Shown here piece by piece: positions 1-8,197 of a DNA stretch of 24,275 nucleotides. The stretch spans positions 1-24,275 of the forward strand of contig JAFOBK010000184.1 in assembly GCA_017381835.1 (NCBI GenBank). Direction: 5' to 3'. The position numbers were made by a program, and so were the translations under genes. The notes below the pieces were generated by a model that was given only the letters and a program-made list of their open reading frames with translations, was not told where the DNA came from and ran no database searches. Each line of letters begins with the position of its first letter. Within the stretch, counting starts at the first letter, position 1. This DNA is from Oscillospiraceae bacterium (GTDB taxonomy: Bacteria; Bacillota_A; Clostridia; Oscillospirales; Oscillospiraceae).

Positions 1-1058
1 ACGTTGTTCAGAACAGTGGGCTTCTCCCACAGACCCTTTTCAACGGTTCTGGGGGGCTTGGTTCTGGGCATACCGCGGTTGCCTTCGATGGAGGCAGTCA
101 GAGCGGAGCCTTCGCCGCAGACGAATGCGCCTGCGCCCTTGTTGATATGCAGATGGAAATTAAAGTCGGTACCCAGGATGCCGTCACCCAGCAGGCCGCG
201 CTCTTCCAGCTGTGCGATTGCGCCCTTCAGACGAGCAACAGACATGGGGTACTCAGCACGAACGTAGATGTAGCCGTGCTCAGCCTTGACGGCATAACCT
301 GCGATCATCATACCTTCAATCAGCTTGAAGGGATCGCCTTCCATAACGGAGCCGTCCATAAATGCGCCGGGGTCGCCTTCGTCACCGTTACAGACAACAT
401 AGCGCTGGGTTTCCTTCTGACGGGCAACCTGCTTCCACTTCTTGCCGCAGGGGAAACCGCCGCCGCCACGGCCACGCAGACCGGACTTGTCAACTTCGTC
501 GATGACGCCGTCACGGCCCAGTTCCTTCATAGCCTTCTCCAGAGCCTTGAAGCCGCCTGCTGCCAGGTACTCATCCAGGGACTCGGAGTCGAACTTGCCG
601 CAGTTTTCCAGAACGATTCTGGTCTGCTTTGCGATGAAGGGGATCTCATCGGGGGAAACATAAGCGGTCTCTGCCTTATGATACAGCAGGCGCTCAATGA
701 TTTCGTCGCCCACAACGGACTTCTCTACGATATCTTCGCAGTCCTCGGGCTGAACCTTAACATACTGAATGACCTTGTCACCCTTCTGAATACGAACCAG
801 GGGGCCCAGTTCGCAGAAGCCCTGACAACCGGTCTTCTTAACGCCGACTTCCTTCTCATCATGGTGGCCGCCGCAGGGAGAGAACACCAGCTCAACACCG
901 GGGGTCTCCTTTACCAGCTTTTCAAAGATCGCATGGATCTTGTTGGAACCGGTTGCAATACAGCCGGTGCCGGAGCAAACCAGAATACGGCAATCATAAT
1001 TCTGCAGATCCTGGACTGCCTTTTCCCGTGCCAGGGACAGTTCTTCGATAGTTTTCAT
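1..1058 (-). CDS. nuoF: NuoF/HydB-like NADH-binding flavoprotein subunit, 3' end cut by window edge
   Basis: This gene encodes the first 352 residues of a NuoF-family subunit, which binds FMN, NAD(P)H and a 4Fe-4S cluster and passes electrons to a hydrogenase or other acceptor in the cytoplasm. Visible are an N-terminal thioredoxin-like 2Fe-2S domain with cysteines 28, 33, 78 and 82 (CSGTGC and CQGFC), then the FMN-site motif GLRGRGGGGFP at about 193-203, NGDEGDPGAFMD at about 224-235 and CGEGSALTASIEG at about 314-326. An N-terminal 2Fe-2S extension is typical of HydB/HndC of multimeric [FeFe] hydrogenases rather than respiratory NuoF. The C-terminal 4Fe-4S parts lie beyond base 1. The ATG overlaps the stop of the upstream NuoE gene by one base (TGATG), so translation is probably coupled. 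The choice between bifurcating hydrogenase and another NADH-linked complex depends on genes outside the window. Confidence 0.93.
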   Translation of the reverse strand, partial: MKTIEELSLAREKAVQDLQNYDCRILVCSGTGCIATGSNKIHAIFEKLVKETPGVELVFSPCGGHHDEKEVGVKKTGCQGFCELGPLVRIQKGDKVIQYVKVQPEDCEDIVEKSVVGDEIIERLLYHKAETAYVSPDEIPFIAKQTRIVLENCGKFDSESLDEYLAAGGFKALEKAMKELGRDGVIDEVDKSGLRGRGGGGFPCGKKWKQVARQKETQRYVVCNGDEGDPGAFMDGSVMEGDPFKLIEGMMIAGYAVKAEHGYIYVRAEYPMSVARLKGAIAQLEERGLLGDGILGTDFNFHLHINKGAGAFVCGEGSALTASIEGNRGMPRTKPPRTVEKGLWEKPTVLNN

Positions 1059-1534
1059 CAGCCTTTACCTCTCAATTCTGCAATCAGAGCCCGAGCCTTG
1101 TCGGGGTTCATGGAGGGGTACACCTGCTCATTGACCATCATGGTGGGAGCCAAGCCGCAGGCACCCAGGCAGGAAACGGTCTCAACGGTGAACATCATAT
1201 CATCGGTGGTGTGCTTCTTCTTGGAAAGACCCAGTTCCTTCCACAGTGCCTCCAGAACAGGAGTGGAGTGGCGAACGTGGCATGCAGTACCGTCACAGAC
1301 TTTGATCACGTACTTGCCCTTAGCTTCGAAGGAGAAGTTTTCATAGAAGGTTGCTACGGAATATGCCTTAGCTTCGGTGATGCCGATGGCCTTTGCCACA
1401 TAGCTCAGAAGCTCTGCAGGCAGATAACGGAACTTGGCCTGAATATCCTGCATAATAGGAATCAGGGACTTGGCCTCAGGATCATACTGTGCGATGATCT
1501 CGTCCGCTGCCTGGTAGTAAGATGCATCCAGCAT
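1058..1534 (-). CDS. nuoE: NuoE/HydC-like 2Fe-2S subunit
   Basis: A 158-residue protein of the 24-kDa NuoE/HndA/HydC family, a thioredoxin-fold 2Fe-2S electron carrier that partners the NuoF-type flavoprotein. The four cluster ligands are visible as C80 and C85 (CDGTAC) and C122 and C126 (CLGAC), with the usual N-terminal helical region containing YLP before them. Length is normal for the family. The start is supported by an AAGGAGGA ribosome binding site eight bases upstream of ATG. It is the first gene of the transcript and runs directly into the NuoF-like gene with a one-base overlap. In Clostridia this pair is usually followed by a [FeFe]-hydrogenase catalytic subunit, which would lie outside the window. 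Confidence 0.95.
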   Translation of the reverse strand: MLDASYYQAADEIIAQYDPEAKSLIPIMQDIQAKFRYLPAELLSYVAKAIGITEAKAYSVATFYENFSFEAKGKYVIKVCDGTACHVRHSTPVLEALWKELGLSKKKHTTDDMMFTVETVSCLGACGLAPTMMVNEQVYPSMNPDKARALIAELRGKG

Positions 1535-1567
1535 AGGGGATTTTCCTCCTTATGTTTCAAAATAAAC

Positions 1568-1582
1568 TGACATAGTATGTCA
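1568..1582. promoter_or_regulatory. Perfect 7-1-7 palindrome, candidate operator
   Basis: TGACATAGTATGTCA is a perfect inverted repeat of seven bases around one central base. It lies about 15 bases downstream of the -10 box, inside the presumed leader of the nuoE-nuoF transcript and upstream of the ribosome binding site. That position suits a repressor that blocks elongation or promoter clearance. It does not match the Rex consensus that often controls NADH-linked genes in Clostridia, so the regulator is unknown. Confidence 0.45.
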
Positions 1583-1596
1583 TTTTTTACATACAT

Positions 1597-1625
1597 ATTA
1601 TACCATTTCTTTATCCCCATATCAA
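1597..1625 (-). promoter_or_regulatory. Sigma-A type promoter of nuoE-nuoF
   Basis: Read on the minus strand, a -35 box TTGATA (1620-1625) and a perfect -10 box TATAAT (1597-1602) are separated by 17 bases. The predicted start near 1590 leaves a leader of about 55 bases before the nuoE ATG. Confidence 0.8.
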
Positions 1626-1671
1626 TATCGCATATTCACAGAAAGATTCTGCCCATTTTTGACATATTGTT

Positions 1672-1716
1672 AAAAAATAGAACCCGCCTGCCCGAAGGTA
1701 ACATCGAGCAGGCGGG
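1672..1716 (-). terminator. Rho-independent terminator of the M42 peptidase gene
   Basis: A nine-base-pair GC stem (1683-1691 with 1708-1716) is followed on the minus strand by TTCTATTTTTT. It lies just beyond the stop of the M42 gene. Confidence 0.85.
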
Positions 1717-1726
1717 ATTCTCCGGT

Positions 1727-2767
1727 TTATTCAGCAAAAGGGTCCAAAATTGTGGTCGAATCGATGCTGCACAGGAAGTGTGCCAGCAGGTTGACGGCAT
1801 TTTCTACATCTTTAATTTGACATACTTCGCTGGGGGAATGCATGTAGCGCAGAGGCAGGCTCACCAGGGCAGTGACCACACCGTCGCCGGTAAAATGCAT
1901 GGTATCGGCATCTGTGTAGGTCTTTCCCAGGAAGGATTCCACCTGATAGGGAATGTCATTTTCTCTGGCGCATTTTTTCAGCAGTTCGTTGACCTTGCGG
2001 TTGGCCATAGAGCCGTTGCAGATCACGGGGCCGCCGCCCAGCTTCACATCGCCGGACTCGGCAGGCTCGGTGCCGGGATAATCCTGGGCATAGGTCACAT
2101 CCACAGCAATGGCAACCTGGGGCTTTACTTTGCTTGCCGCCCAGTAGGCGCCCCGACCGGTGGTCTCCTCACCTACGGTGGTGGCTGCGTAGACACCGAT
2201 CTTGCAGCCCATCTCCTTGGCCTTCTTCATCGCTTCCAGCACAATAAAGGCGCCGCCCCGGTCATCAATGCCCCGGGCGCAGAGCAGGCCGTTCTGCAAA
2301 GGCAGATGGTAAGTATGCAGATGGACGGGATCGCCCTCTTCCACATATTTGCGGGCATCGGCAGCATCCTTGGCGCCGATGTCGATATAGAGGTCCTTGT
2401 CCTTGATATCCCCCTTGGTCATGGCATCATTCAGAATCACCACACCGGGGATCTTGGCCTCACCGTGGTGGATCATCACCTGGTGACCGGGATAGGCAGT
2501 GGGATGGATACCGCCGGCCTTGGCAACCTTCAGCAGGCCGTCGGCGCAAATATGGGTGACGATCAGACCAATCTCGTCGATATGGCCCGCAAGCAATACC
2601 TTAAAATCCGCCTGGGGATTCACTGCGCAGATCACGTTGCCGGTGTTGTCGGTACAGATCTCGTCTGCGTAGGGTTTCATTTCCTTGATGACCTTCTTCT
2701 GCAGGCCGATCTCATTGCCGGATACTGACATGGTGTCCAGCATTTCATATAAGAATTCTTGGTTCAT
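1727..2767 (-). CDS. M42 family metallo-aminopeptidase
   Basis: A 346-residue cytoplasmic M42 (glutamyl/tetrahedral aminopeptidase) family protein that trims peptides with a two-metal site. The full set of family motifs is present: AGHIDEIG with H62 and D64, ARGIDDRGG with D168, TVGEETTGRG with the catalytic and metal glutamates E200-E201, AVDVTYAQD with D223, and YMHSPSEV with H310. Length is normal. The start is supported by AAAGGAGGGAG upstream. It is a single-gene unit with its own promoter and terminator. Members are often annotated as endoglucanase or deblocking aminopeptidase; exact substrate preference cannot be read from sequence. Confidence 0.95.
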   Translation of the reverse strand: MNQEFLYEMLDTMSVSGNEIGLQKKVIKEMKPYADEICTDNTGNVICAVNPQADFKVLLAGHIDEIGLIVTHICADGLLKVAKAGGIHPTAYPGHQVMIHHGEAKIPGVVILNDAMTKGDIKDKDLYIDIGAKDAADARKYVEEGDPVHLHTYHLPLQNGLLCARGIDDRGGAFIVLEAMKKAKEMGCKIGVYAATTVGEETTGRGAYWAASKVKPQVAIAVDVTYAQDYPGTEPAESGDVKLGGGPVICNGSMANRKVNELLKKCARENDIPYQVESFLGKTYTDADTMHFTGDGVVTALVSLPLRYMHSPSEVCQIKDVENAVNLLAHFLCSIDSTTILDPFAE

Positions 2768-2791
2768 GGGATGCTCCCTCCTTTTGAGGGT

Positions 2792-2820
2792 ATTCTAGCA
2801 TACCAGCTAAAGGTTTGCAA
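2792..2820 (-). promoter_or_regulatory. Promoter of the M42 peptidase gene
   Basis: On the minus strand TTGCAA (2815-2820) and TAGAAT (2792-2797) are 17 bases apart. The ribosome binding site follows closely, giving a short leader. Confidence 0.7.
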
Positions 2821-2910
2821 GAATATATAGGGGTATGGCTCGTCCGTGGGGTAGATGCTTCGTTTTCCGTATCGTTGTAGGAGATATATGCAACGGCTTC
2901 CATTTTCCCG

Positions 2911-3034
2911 CGTCATTGCGAGGGCATTTATGCCCGTGGCAATCCGCATCCCCTGATCCCCTTCCAATATACGGCGCATACCAAAGGGAGAACGGATTGC
3001 CACAACCAGTCTGCGGACTGGTTTCGCAATGACG
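2911..3034. repeat. Inverted pair of CGTCATTGCGA...GTGGCAATC repeat units
   Basis: Two units of a short interspersed repeat face each other. The left unit (2911-2945, plus orientation) has the conserved ends CGTCATTGCGA and GTGGCAATCCG around a small hairpin GGGCA/TGCCC. The right unit (about 2993-3034, minus orientation) has the same ends around a different hairpin, ACCAGTC/GACTGGT (3005-3022). Further units occur at 20497, 20600, 21693 and 21793. Ends are constant while the central hairpin varies. It fills most of the gap between the M42 and PAP2 genes, where no gene is seen. Confidence 0.8.
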
Positions 3035-3056
3035 TGGTGTGTTGACAGCTGCTACA

Positions 3057-3123
3057 TTTTCACATCGGGTTGCGGCGGATATGGAAGTGCCTGCTGTGCG
3101 GGAGGGTCAAGACCCTCCCCTAC
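3057..3123 (-). repeat. 67-base repeat ending in a GTAGGGG palindrome, copy 1
   Basis: By direct comparison this stretch matches 10981-11047 at 61 of 67 positions without gaps. Its last part is a palindrome (GGGAGGGTC / GACCCTCCC) followed by the conserved edge CCTAC, or GTAGGGG on the minus strand. The palindrome also forms the 3' end of the PAP2 gene. Confidence 0.85.
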
Positions 3124-3718
3124 GTTTTTTATGAAAGACGAGCCACTCGGCAATCAGGCACAAGGGTATAGCGGCGAATACATCTACAACGGAATGCTGC
3201 TTGACGAACACCACCGACATGCACACTCCCACGCAAAATACGGCAATCCCCGCTTTCAGCCAGGGGTTTGCCTGCCTTTCCCGCAGCCATGTGGATGCAA
3301 TACCGATGGAGATCGCCACATGGAGGGACGGACACACACCCGTAGGGGTATCGATGCGGTAGAGAAAGGCCATCACATCCGCAAGTACATTCTCCCGGGG
3401 AAACACCTCCGGCCGCAGATCCTGGTAACTGGGATAGAGAATGTACACGACCATTGCGATAGCCTGGGTGATGATAATATAGGTCTGCAGTTTTCGGAAA
3501 CTGTCAATACTGTATCTCAAAAACCAAACAAGAGAGAGAACGATCAACCCATACCAACCCACATAAAAGACCGCAAACCCCTCCAGAAAGGGAATCCGGT
3601 CATCTAAGGCTGCATGGATCAGATGGCAGCGCTCCAGAGGGATCAGATTCTCCGTGAGGGCATACAGCAGGAAAAATCCCACCCAGCCCCATAACAAATG
3701 CAGATGACGCCTTCCCAT
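3107..3718 (-). CDS. PAP2-family membrane phosphatase (Aur1/Ipt1-like type)
   Basis: A protein of about 203 residues with some five hydrophobic membrane segments and the PAP2 signature in its Aur1-like form: CPSLHVA carrying the first active-site histidine and KQHSVVDV carrying the second histidine and aspartate, after a YPSYQDLRPE loop. Such enzymes dephosphorylate or transfer head groups of lipid phosphates at the outer face of the membrane. Two ATGs lie at 3724 and 3718; the second has the better spacing to AAAGGA (six bases against none), so 3718 is chosen. The last residues (RRGGS) and the TGA stop are encoded by the repeat at 3098-3123, so the native C-terminus may have been replaced. 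Substrate is unknown. Confidence 0.85.
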   Translation of the reverse strand: MGRRHLHLLWGWVGFFLLYALTENLIPLERCHLIHAALDDRIPFLEGFAVFYVGWYGLIVLSLVWFLRYSIDSFRKLQTYIIITQAIAMVVYILYPSYQDLRPEVFPRENVLADVMAFLYRIDTPTGVCPSLHVAISIGIASTWLRERQANPWLKAGIAVFCVGVCMSVVFVKQHSVVDVFAAIPLCLIAEWLVFHKKRRGGS

Positions 3719-3809
3719 AAACATTCCTTTCTATGGTGATATGAATATCTGCATTTTATCACGTTCCTCTGCCGGAAAAAGGCGAATCCCGCCGCCGTCA
3801 AGAAGATAG

Positions 3810-3841
3810 AAAAACCGGCCTATGGATTTCCATAGACCGGT
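3810..3841 (-). terminator. Terminator of the surface O-acylation operon
   Basis: A stem of ACCGG paired with CCGGT and CTATGGA paired with TCCATAG, with one mismatch, is followed on the minus strand by a run of five T. It lies six bases beyond the stop of the AlgX-like gene. Confidence 0.85.
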
Positions 3842-3847
3842 ATTCTT

Positions 3848-5227
3848 TTAAGAAAGAGGGATCTTCTCCGCCAGCACCTGCACGCAGGTATCACCCAGCA
3901 CATAGACCTCCACCGCTGCTTCCGCTGCAGTTAGCGCTGCCTTCTTTAAGTACAGAAGGAATCCGTTTTCGCCGGTATGGTAAGCCCGGTAGGCAGTTCC
4001 ATTCACCCAAACCAGAATCTCAGAACCCGTATCCAGGCAGGAAGGATCCACCGTACCGCTGATACAGTAATAGTTCATATCGTTGAGGCAATCCGCAATT
4101 TCAGCGGTGGTAGCGGTAGCGCGAATGGAATAGACCCCGGGGAGTTCTCCTTCGGGCGCTGTGAGAATGGGAGGGGTTTCCAAATACTCAGCAAGATTGC
4201 GCTCCACCTTCTGAATCACAACGCAGTCCGGCCCATAGCTTTCCGCAAACCGCTCCAGGGCATGGGGCACACCCTTGGAATAATAGCTCATGGCAAATTC
4301 ATTGGATAGGAAGGGGATCAGGGTATTGCCGAAGGAGTCACGGAACATCAGCATGCTCCCCTGCCCTGCCTTGTTTTCCGTAACGATGAAGCCGTCTTCC
4401 ACGCTCTTTACATCATTGCGGTACACATAGTCTTGGGTAAGGCCGTAATCGTAGTTTTCCTCCAGCTCACCGTAGAAGCTGTAGAGCATCTTGTTCAGAT
4501 CTCCGTTGTCGTTTTTCACGGCTTTGGGAGTGACGCCGGAATAGTCCTCATGGGGCAGCTCCAGGGCATCCATAATGCCGTTATAGGCAAGGCAGGCGCC
4601 CTTGTTGTTCCAATGGGAATCCCGCTTTAAGTAAAGCACTTCCTCCTGCTCCTCAAAGAGACGGAACAGATCCAGATAGCGAATGCCCTGCTGCTCCAGG
4701 TAAGGTGCCAGGGCAATGGCATTGTGCTGCGTGTTCACTTTATAATCCTTGTAGTAAGGCATATGCTCCCCATAAAGGGTATTCTTATTAGGGGCGATGG
4801 TCAGCAGGAAGTCCATATTCTTCTCTTCCGCATAGGCCTGCATAATGCCGAAATTATGGGCAAGGTTATAAAGCTGCCGCTCCGACATGGGGTTTACACC
4901 CAAATAGTCATCCAGGGTGGAAGCATAGTAAAGCCAGCCGTTGCTGCCGCTGATCACATTGCTCACATTGGACTCGCCAAAGAGGCCGGTCTGCACCTTG
5001 GCATCGGCATAGATCATCTGATTGCGAAGGGCCAAATGCTCGGTGATGTAGCTTTCCAGATCCGCCACAAAGTTTTTGTTCAGCTTTCCCTCCGTAATCA
5101 GCTGAGGGGCAGCTGCCATAGGCCGGTTCTCCGTGGTCCGGGTGGTGGGGAAAAAGAGCATACCCACCGAGGGGATCAGGCAGAGGGCCAGGCACAGAGT
5201 CACAAACAAAATAGATTTTCGTTTCAT
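3848..5227 (-). CDS. AlgX/AlgJ-like SGNH-fold (DHHW-type) O-acetylation partner
   Basis: A 459-residue protein with an N-terminal membrane anchor or signal (about residues 5-26) and an extracellular SGNH-like domain of the AlgJ/AlgX/DHHW group. Visible catalytic elements are the Asp-His pair in RDSHWNNKG (D203, H205) and the nucleophile block FRDSFGN (S298), the order seen in AlgX. In alginate-type systems such proteins take acetyl groups delivered by an MBOAT channel protein and place them on a polysaccharide. The start at 5227 is chosen because GGAGGTG precedes it and the signal peptide starts there; an in-frame start upstream would overlap the MBOAT gene. It sits 13 bases after the MBOAT stop and is the last gene before a terminator, so the pair surely works together. 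The polymer acetylated is unknown. Confidence 0.88.
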   Translation of the reverse strand: MKRKSILFVTLCLALCLIPSVGMLFFPTTRTTENRPMAAAPQLITEGKLNKNFVADLESYITEHLALRNQMIYADAKVQTGLFGESNVSNVISGSNGWLYYASTLDDYLGVNPMSERQLYNLAHNFGIMQAYAEEKNMDFLLTIAPNKNTLYGEHMPYYKDYKVNTQHNAIALAPYLEQQGIRYLDLFRLFEEQEEVLYLKRDSHWNNKGACLAYNGIMDALELPHEDYSGVTPKAVKNDNGDLNKMLYSFYGELEENYDYGLTQDYVYRNDVKSVEDGFIVTENKAGQGSMLMFRDSFGNTLIPFLSNEFAMSYYSKGVPHALERFAESYGPDCVVIQKVERNLAEYLETPPILTAPEGELPGVYSIRATATTAEIADCLNDMNYYCISGTVDPSCLDTGSEILVWVNGTAYRAYHTGENGFLLYLKKAALTAAEAAVEVYVLGDTCVQVLAEKIPLS

Positions 5228-5240
5228 TGCGCCCACCTCC

Positions 5241-6656
5241 TCAGAACCGGAAATAGATAAAGGGATTGTAGCTGCCGCCGGCAAGCCGCAGCATACACCA
5301 CACCAGCAGTACCACCGCCAAGGCAAAGCTGAGAATCTGCACCGCATTTTCGCAGCGGGTCAGTTCCTGCTTCTGCTCCAGCTGACGGACACGGCAGGCA
5401 TACTTTTCCAGAGGGCCGCAGCCAAGGACGGCAGCAATCAGCATCGCCACAAAGAAGGGGGATACCGCCTGGATGGCAAAGGACATGGCACCGGCAGAGA
5501 AATCAAATCCCGCGAACATCTTCCCAATGAAGATACCGGCCTCCCCGATGGTATCGGCTCTAAAGACCACAAAGCCGATGGTCACCACCAGCAGCGCATA
5601 GATTCGCCGCAGAAGCTGGGGCAGTTTCCGGATCAGAGGCACATACTCCTCCAGCAGCAGGAAGAAGCCGTGGTAAAGACCCCAGACCACAAAGGTCCAG
5701 TTGGCACCGTGCCAAAGGCCGGTGAGGAAGAAGACAATGATACGGTTGAGAACCGTACGCAGTTTCCCCTTCCGGTTGCCGCCCAGGGGGATGTACACAT
5801 AGTCCCGGAAGAAAGAAGATAGGGAGATATGCCATCTGCGCCAAAATTCCTGGATGGTGGTGGCAACATAAGGATGGTTGAAGTTCTCCTTAAAGTGGAA
5901 GCCGCACATCTTGCCAAGACCAATGGCCATATCGCTGTAGGCGCTGAAATCGTAGTAGATCTGCATCAGATAGGCAATGGCACCGATCCAGGCAGCCAGG
6001 ATGTTGAGATTGGCTGCACCCTGGTTGAAGATATAGTCCGCCGCCGCGCCCATGGCATTGGCGATCAGCACCTTCTTGCCAAGACCCGCAATGAAGCGGC
6101 GCATACCGAAGGCCATTTCTCTTGCATCCACCGTCCGGTTGTCGATCTCCCAGGCCACATCCTTATAGCGGACGATGGGACCGGCGATCAGCTGGGGGAA
6201 GAAGGAAATATACAGCAGCAGTTTCCAGTAGCTCTTCTGCACCGCCACATCGCCCCGATACACATCGATCACATAGCTCAGCGCCTGGAAAGTGAAGAAG
6301 GAGATGCCGATGGGCAGGCTGATAGCCGGCACCGGAATGCTGAGGCCAAAGATACCGTTCAGGTTGTCGACCAAAAAGCCGGTGTACTTAAACACACCCA
6401 AAATCGCCAGGTTCACTGCAACCGCAGCCGTCATGATCCATTTGCTGGGGATTTTCTCCATCAGCAGCGCCAAAGCATAGTTCAGGAAGGCGCTCAGCAG
6501 CATCAGGAAGATGTAGACCGGCTCACCGTAGGCATAGAACAGCAAACTGGCAATCAGCAGCAGGCCGTTTCTTATTTTTCTGTTGGGAATCACCGTGTGC
6601 AGAATCAGCACAACGGGCATAAAGATACATACAAAAATGAAAGAACTAAATACCAT
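5241..6656 (-). CDS. MBOAT family membrane O-acyltransferase (AlgI-like)
   Basis: A 471-residue polytopic membrane protein of the MBOAT family, which moves an acyl group, usually acetyl, across the membrane for transfer to an extracellular polymer. Family landmarks are YYDFSAYSDMAIG (about 234-246), WRRWHISLSSFFRDY with YIPLGGNR just after it, and FLTGLWHGANW with the invariant histidine H316. Length fits AlgI/PatA-like members. An in-frame TTG at 6665 overlaps the stop of the preceding gene; the ATG at 6656, five bases after that stop, is preferred because MVFSSFIF matches how family members begin. No strong ribosome binding site is visible, suggesting coupling to the gene upstream. Confidence 0.93.
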   Translation of the reverse strand: MVFSSFIFVCIFMPVVLILHTVIPNRKIRNGLLLIASLLFYAYGEPVYIFLMLLSAFLNYALALLMEKIPSKWIMTAAVAVNLAILGVFKYTGFLVDNLNGIFGLSIPVPAISLPIGISFFTFQALSYVIDVYRGDVAVQKSYWKLLLYISFFPQLIAGPIVRYKDVAWEIDNRTVDAREMAFGMRRFIAGLGKKVLIANAMGAAADYIFNQGAANLNILAAWIGAIAYLMQIYYDFSAYSDMAIGLGKMCGFHFKENFNHPYVATTIQEFWRRWHISLSSFFRDYVYIPLGGNRKGKLRTVLNRIIVFFLTGLWHGANWTFVVWGLYHGFFLLLEEYVPLIRKLPQLLRRIYALLVVTIGFVVFRADTIGEAGIFIGKMFAGFDFSAGAMSFAIQAVSPFFVAMLIAAVLGCGPLEKYACRVRQLEQKQELTRCENAVQILSFALAVVLLVWCMLRLAGGSYNPFIYFRF

Positions 6657-6661
6657 AATCG

Positions 6662-8197
6662 TCAATAAAGGTAGGTGGGAACGCCGTTCACATGGATGAA
6701 GCTGCCTTCGGCAGGCTCTTGATAGCAGTTGTGGACATAGTAGCTGCCAAATTTAAATAGCTCCGGATCATAGACATACCAGGCTCCGTCCTGGAAAATA
6801 GCAGCCCAGCCGTGGGGAATCAGAGAGAAGGACGGGCCGGGGGTCCAGCCGTGGTAAACCGCAACCGGCAGGCCGGTGGCTTCCCGGAAAAGGAGGCCGG
6901 ACAAGGAGGCATAGCGGTAGCAGTTGCCGCCCCAGTTATCCAGCATACTGTTGGCCATATCGTCCACCCAGCTTTCCTTCCACACCCAATCCTGCTTTAC
7001 ATGCTCATAGCTGCGGATATAGCCCATGTCATTTCTCAGCAGCCAGTTGTAGATGGTGTCGATCTTCTCCTGGTCGGTCATGGATTCGTCCACCAGCTCA
7101 TTCAGCAGTTGGATGACCCGGTATTTGGTGGTGCATTTGCCGGTTTCGTCCAGCACATAGCCTTCCTTCACCTGATTGGTCAGAAGCTTGCCGTCATGGC
7201 CTGCATAGTAATAGCCATCGTCTACACAGAACCAGCCGTTCTTTACCAGAGCGCCGTCTTCGCCGTAGTAATAACGGCTGCCGTCCAGGGTCACAAAGGC
7301 ATTGCGGACAGCACGGCCATCGGCACCAAAGCGGTAAGTACCATCCTCACCGGAGGTTTTGGCCTTGCCGTTTTCCTGGAAATAATAGGCATAAACTTCC
7401 TCTCCGAAGGGGATTTCCTTCAGTCCTCCGGTAAAGGCCTTTCCGTCAGATTCAAAGTAGTAATAGTCCGTAACGCCCCCTGCCGTAACGGTCTTATAGC
7501 CGGTGGTAAAAGCCTGACCGTTGGGAAGGAAATAGTAGTAATCAGTGCCGTTCTCACCGGGCATTTCCTTATAGCCCTCGGTGAAGGCTTTGCCGTCCTT
7601 GCCAAAGAGCATATACACAGTACGCTCGCCCATGGGCAGGGTCTGCACGGTGTCGGTGAGCGCCCGGCCGTCTTCGCCAAAGTAATAGTAATACTTTTCG
7701 CCGCCCATCATCACGGTCTTATAGCCGCCGGTGTAGGCCTGGCCGTTTGCCAGGAAGTAGAAAATATAGGATTTGCCGCCGATGGTCACTTCCTTGTAGC
7801 CGTCGGTAAAGGCAGTGCCGTCGGGGTTAAAATAGAAGTGGTATTCCTTGCCGTCTACGGTGAAGTTCCGATAGCCGTCGGTAAAGGCCTTGCCGTCTTC
7901 CTGGAAGAAGTAGTAGAAACGCTTGCCCTCCCGCTGGATGGCTTTATAGCCTTCCGTAAAGGTGGTGCCGTCTTCCTGGAAGAAATAATAGTCGGTCTTT
8001 CCCAGGTGGGTGATTTCCTGATAGCCGCCGGTGTAGAGGCTGCCGTCTTCGTTATAAAACAGGATCTCCCCATTTTGGGTTTTCAGGCCTCTGCCGCTTC
8101 TTTGGGTCAGTCCCCAAATAGCCATCACCACCGCAAGACACACCAGCACACCTGCAAGCAAAGAACGCCCCAGCCTGGATTCGCTTGTCTTGTCCAT
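6662..8197 (-). CDS. Membrane-anchored protein with choline-binding-like repeats and transglutaminase-like domain
   Basis: A 511-residue surface protein. Residues 12-30 form one membrane anchor with no signal cleavage site evident. Residues about 41-340 are some twelve imperfect tandem repeats of 20-27 residues of the type YYYFxxDGKAFTxGYKxxxxGGK, resembling cell-wall/choline/glucan-binding repeats. From about 355 to the end is a transglutaminase-like domain with the catalytic triad in order: C426 in GGNCYRYASL, H462 in PHGWAAIF and D477 in WYVYDPE. In such proteins the repeats usually hold cell-wall polymers while the domain acts as a protease or crosslinking enzyme; activity here is inferred. 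The ATG immediately follows the TAA stop of the lipoprotein gene, with an AGGAGG site inside that gene. It lies directly before the MBOAT gene. Confidence 0.88.
   Translation of the reverse strand: MDKTSESRLGRSLLAGVLVCLAVVMAIWGLTQRSGRGLKTQNGEILFYNEDGSLYTGGYQEITHLGKTDYYFFQEDGTTFTEGYKAIQREGKRFYYFFQEDGKAFTDGYRNFTVDGKEYHFYFNPDGTAFTDGYKEVTIGGKSYIFYFLANGQAYTGGYKTVMMGGEKYYYYFGEDGRALTDTVQTLPMGERTVYMLFGKDGKAFTEGYKEMPGENGTDYYYFLPNGQAFTTGYKTVTAGGVTDYYYFESDGKAFTGGLKEIPFGEEVYAYYFQENGKAKTSGEDGTYRFGADGRAVRNAFVTLDGSRYYYGEDGALVKNGWFCVDDGYYYAGHDGKLLTNQVKEGYVLDETGKCTTKYRVIQLLNELVDESMTDQEKIDTIYNWLLRNDMGYIRSYEHVKQDWVWKESWVDDMANSMLDNWGGNCYRYASLSGLLFREATGLPVAVYHGWTPGPSFSLIPHGWAAIFQDGAWYVYDPELFKFGSYYVHNCYQEPAEGSFIHVNGVPTYLY

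Noticed and set aside
147..1346. Long open frame on the plus strand opposite the NuoF/NuoE genes
   Set aside because: It is antisense to two genes with full family motifs and has no ribosome binding site or recognisable domain; GC-rich codon patterns keep the opposite strand open.
1660..1690. TTGTTAA half site recalling a Rex-binding box
   Set aside because: The second half is missing at the right spacing, and it overlaps the T tract of a terminator.
1577..2728. Plus-strand frame opposite the M42 gene
   Set aside because: Antisense shadow; the M42 metal-binding motifs are all on the minus strand.
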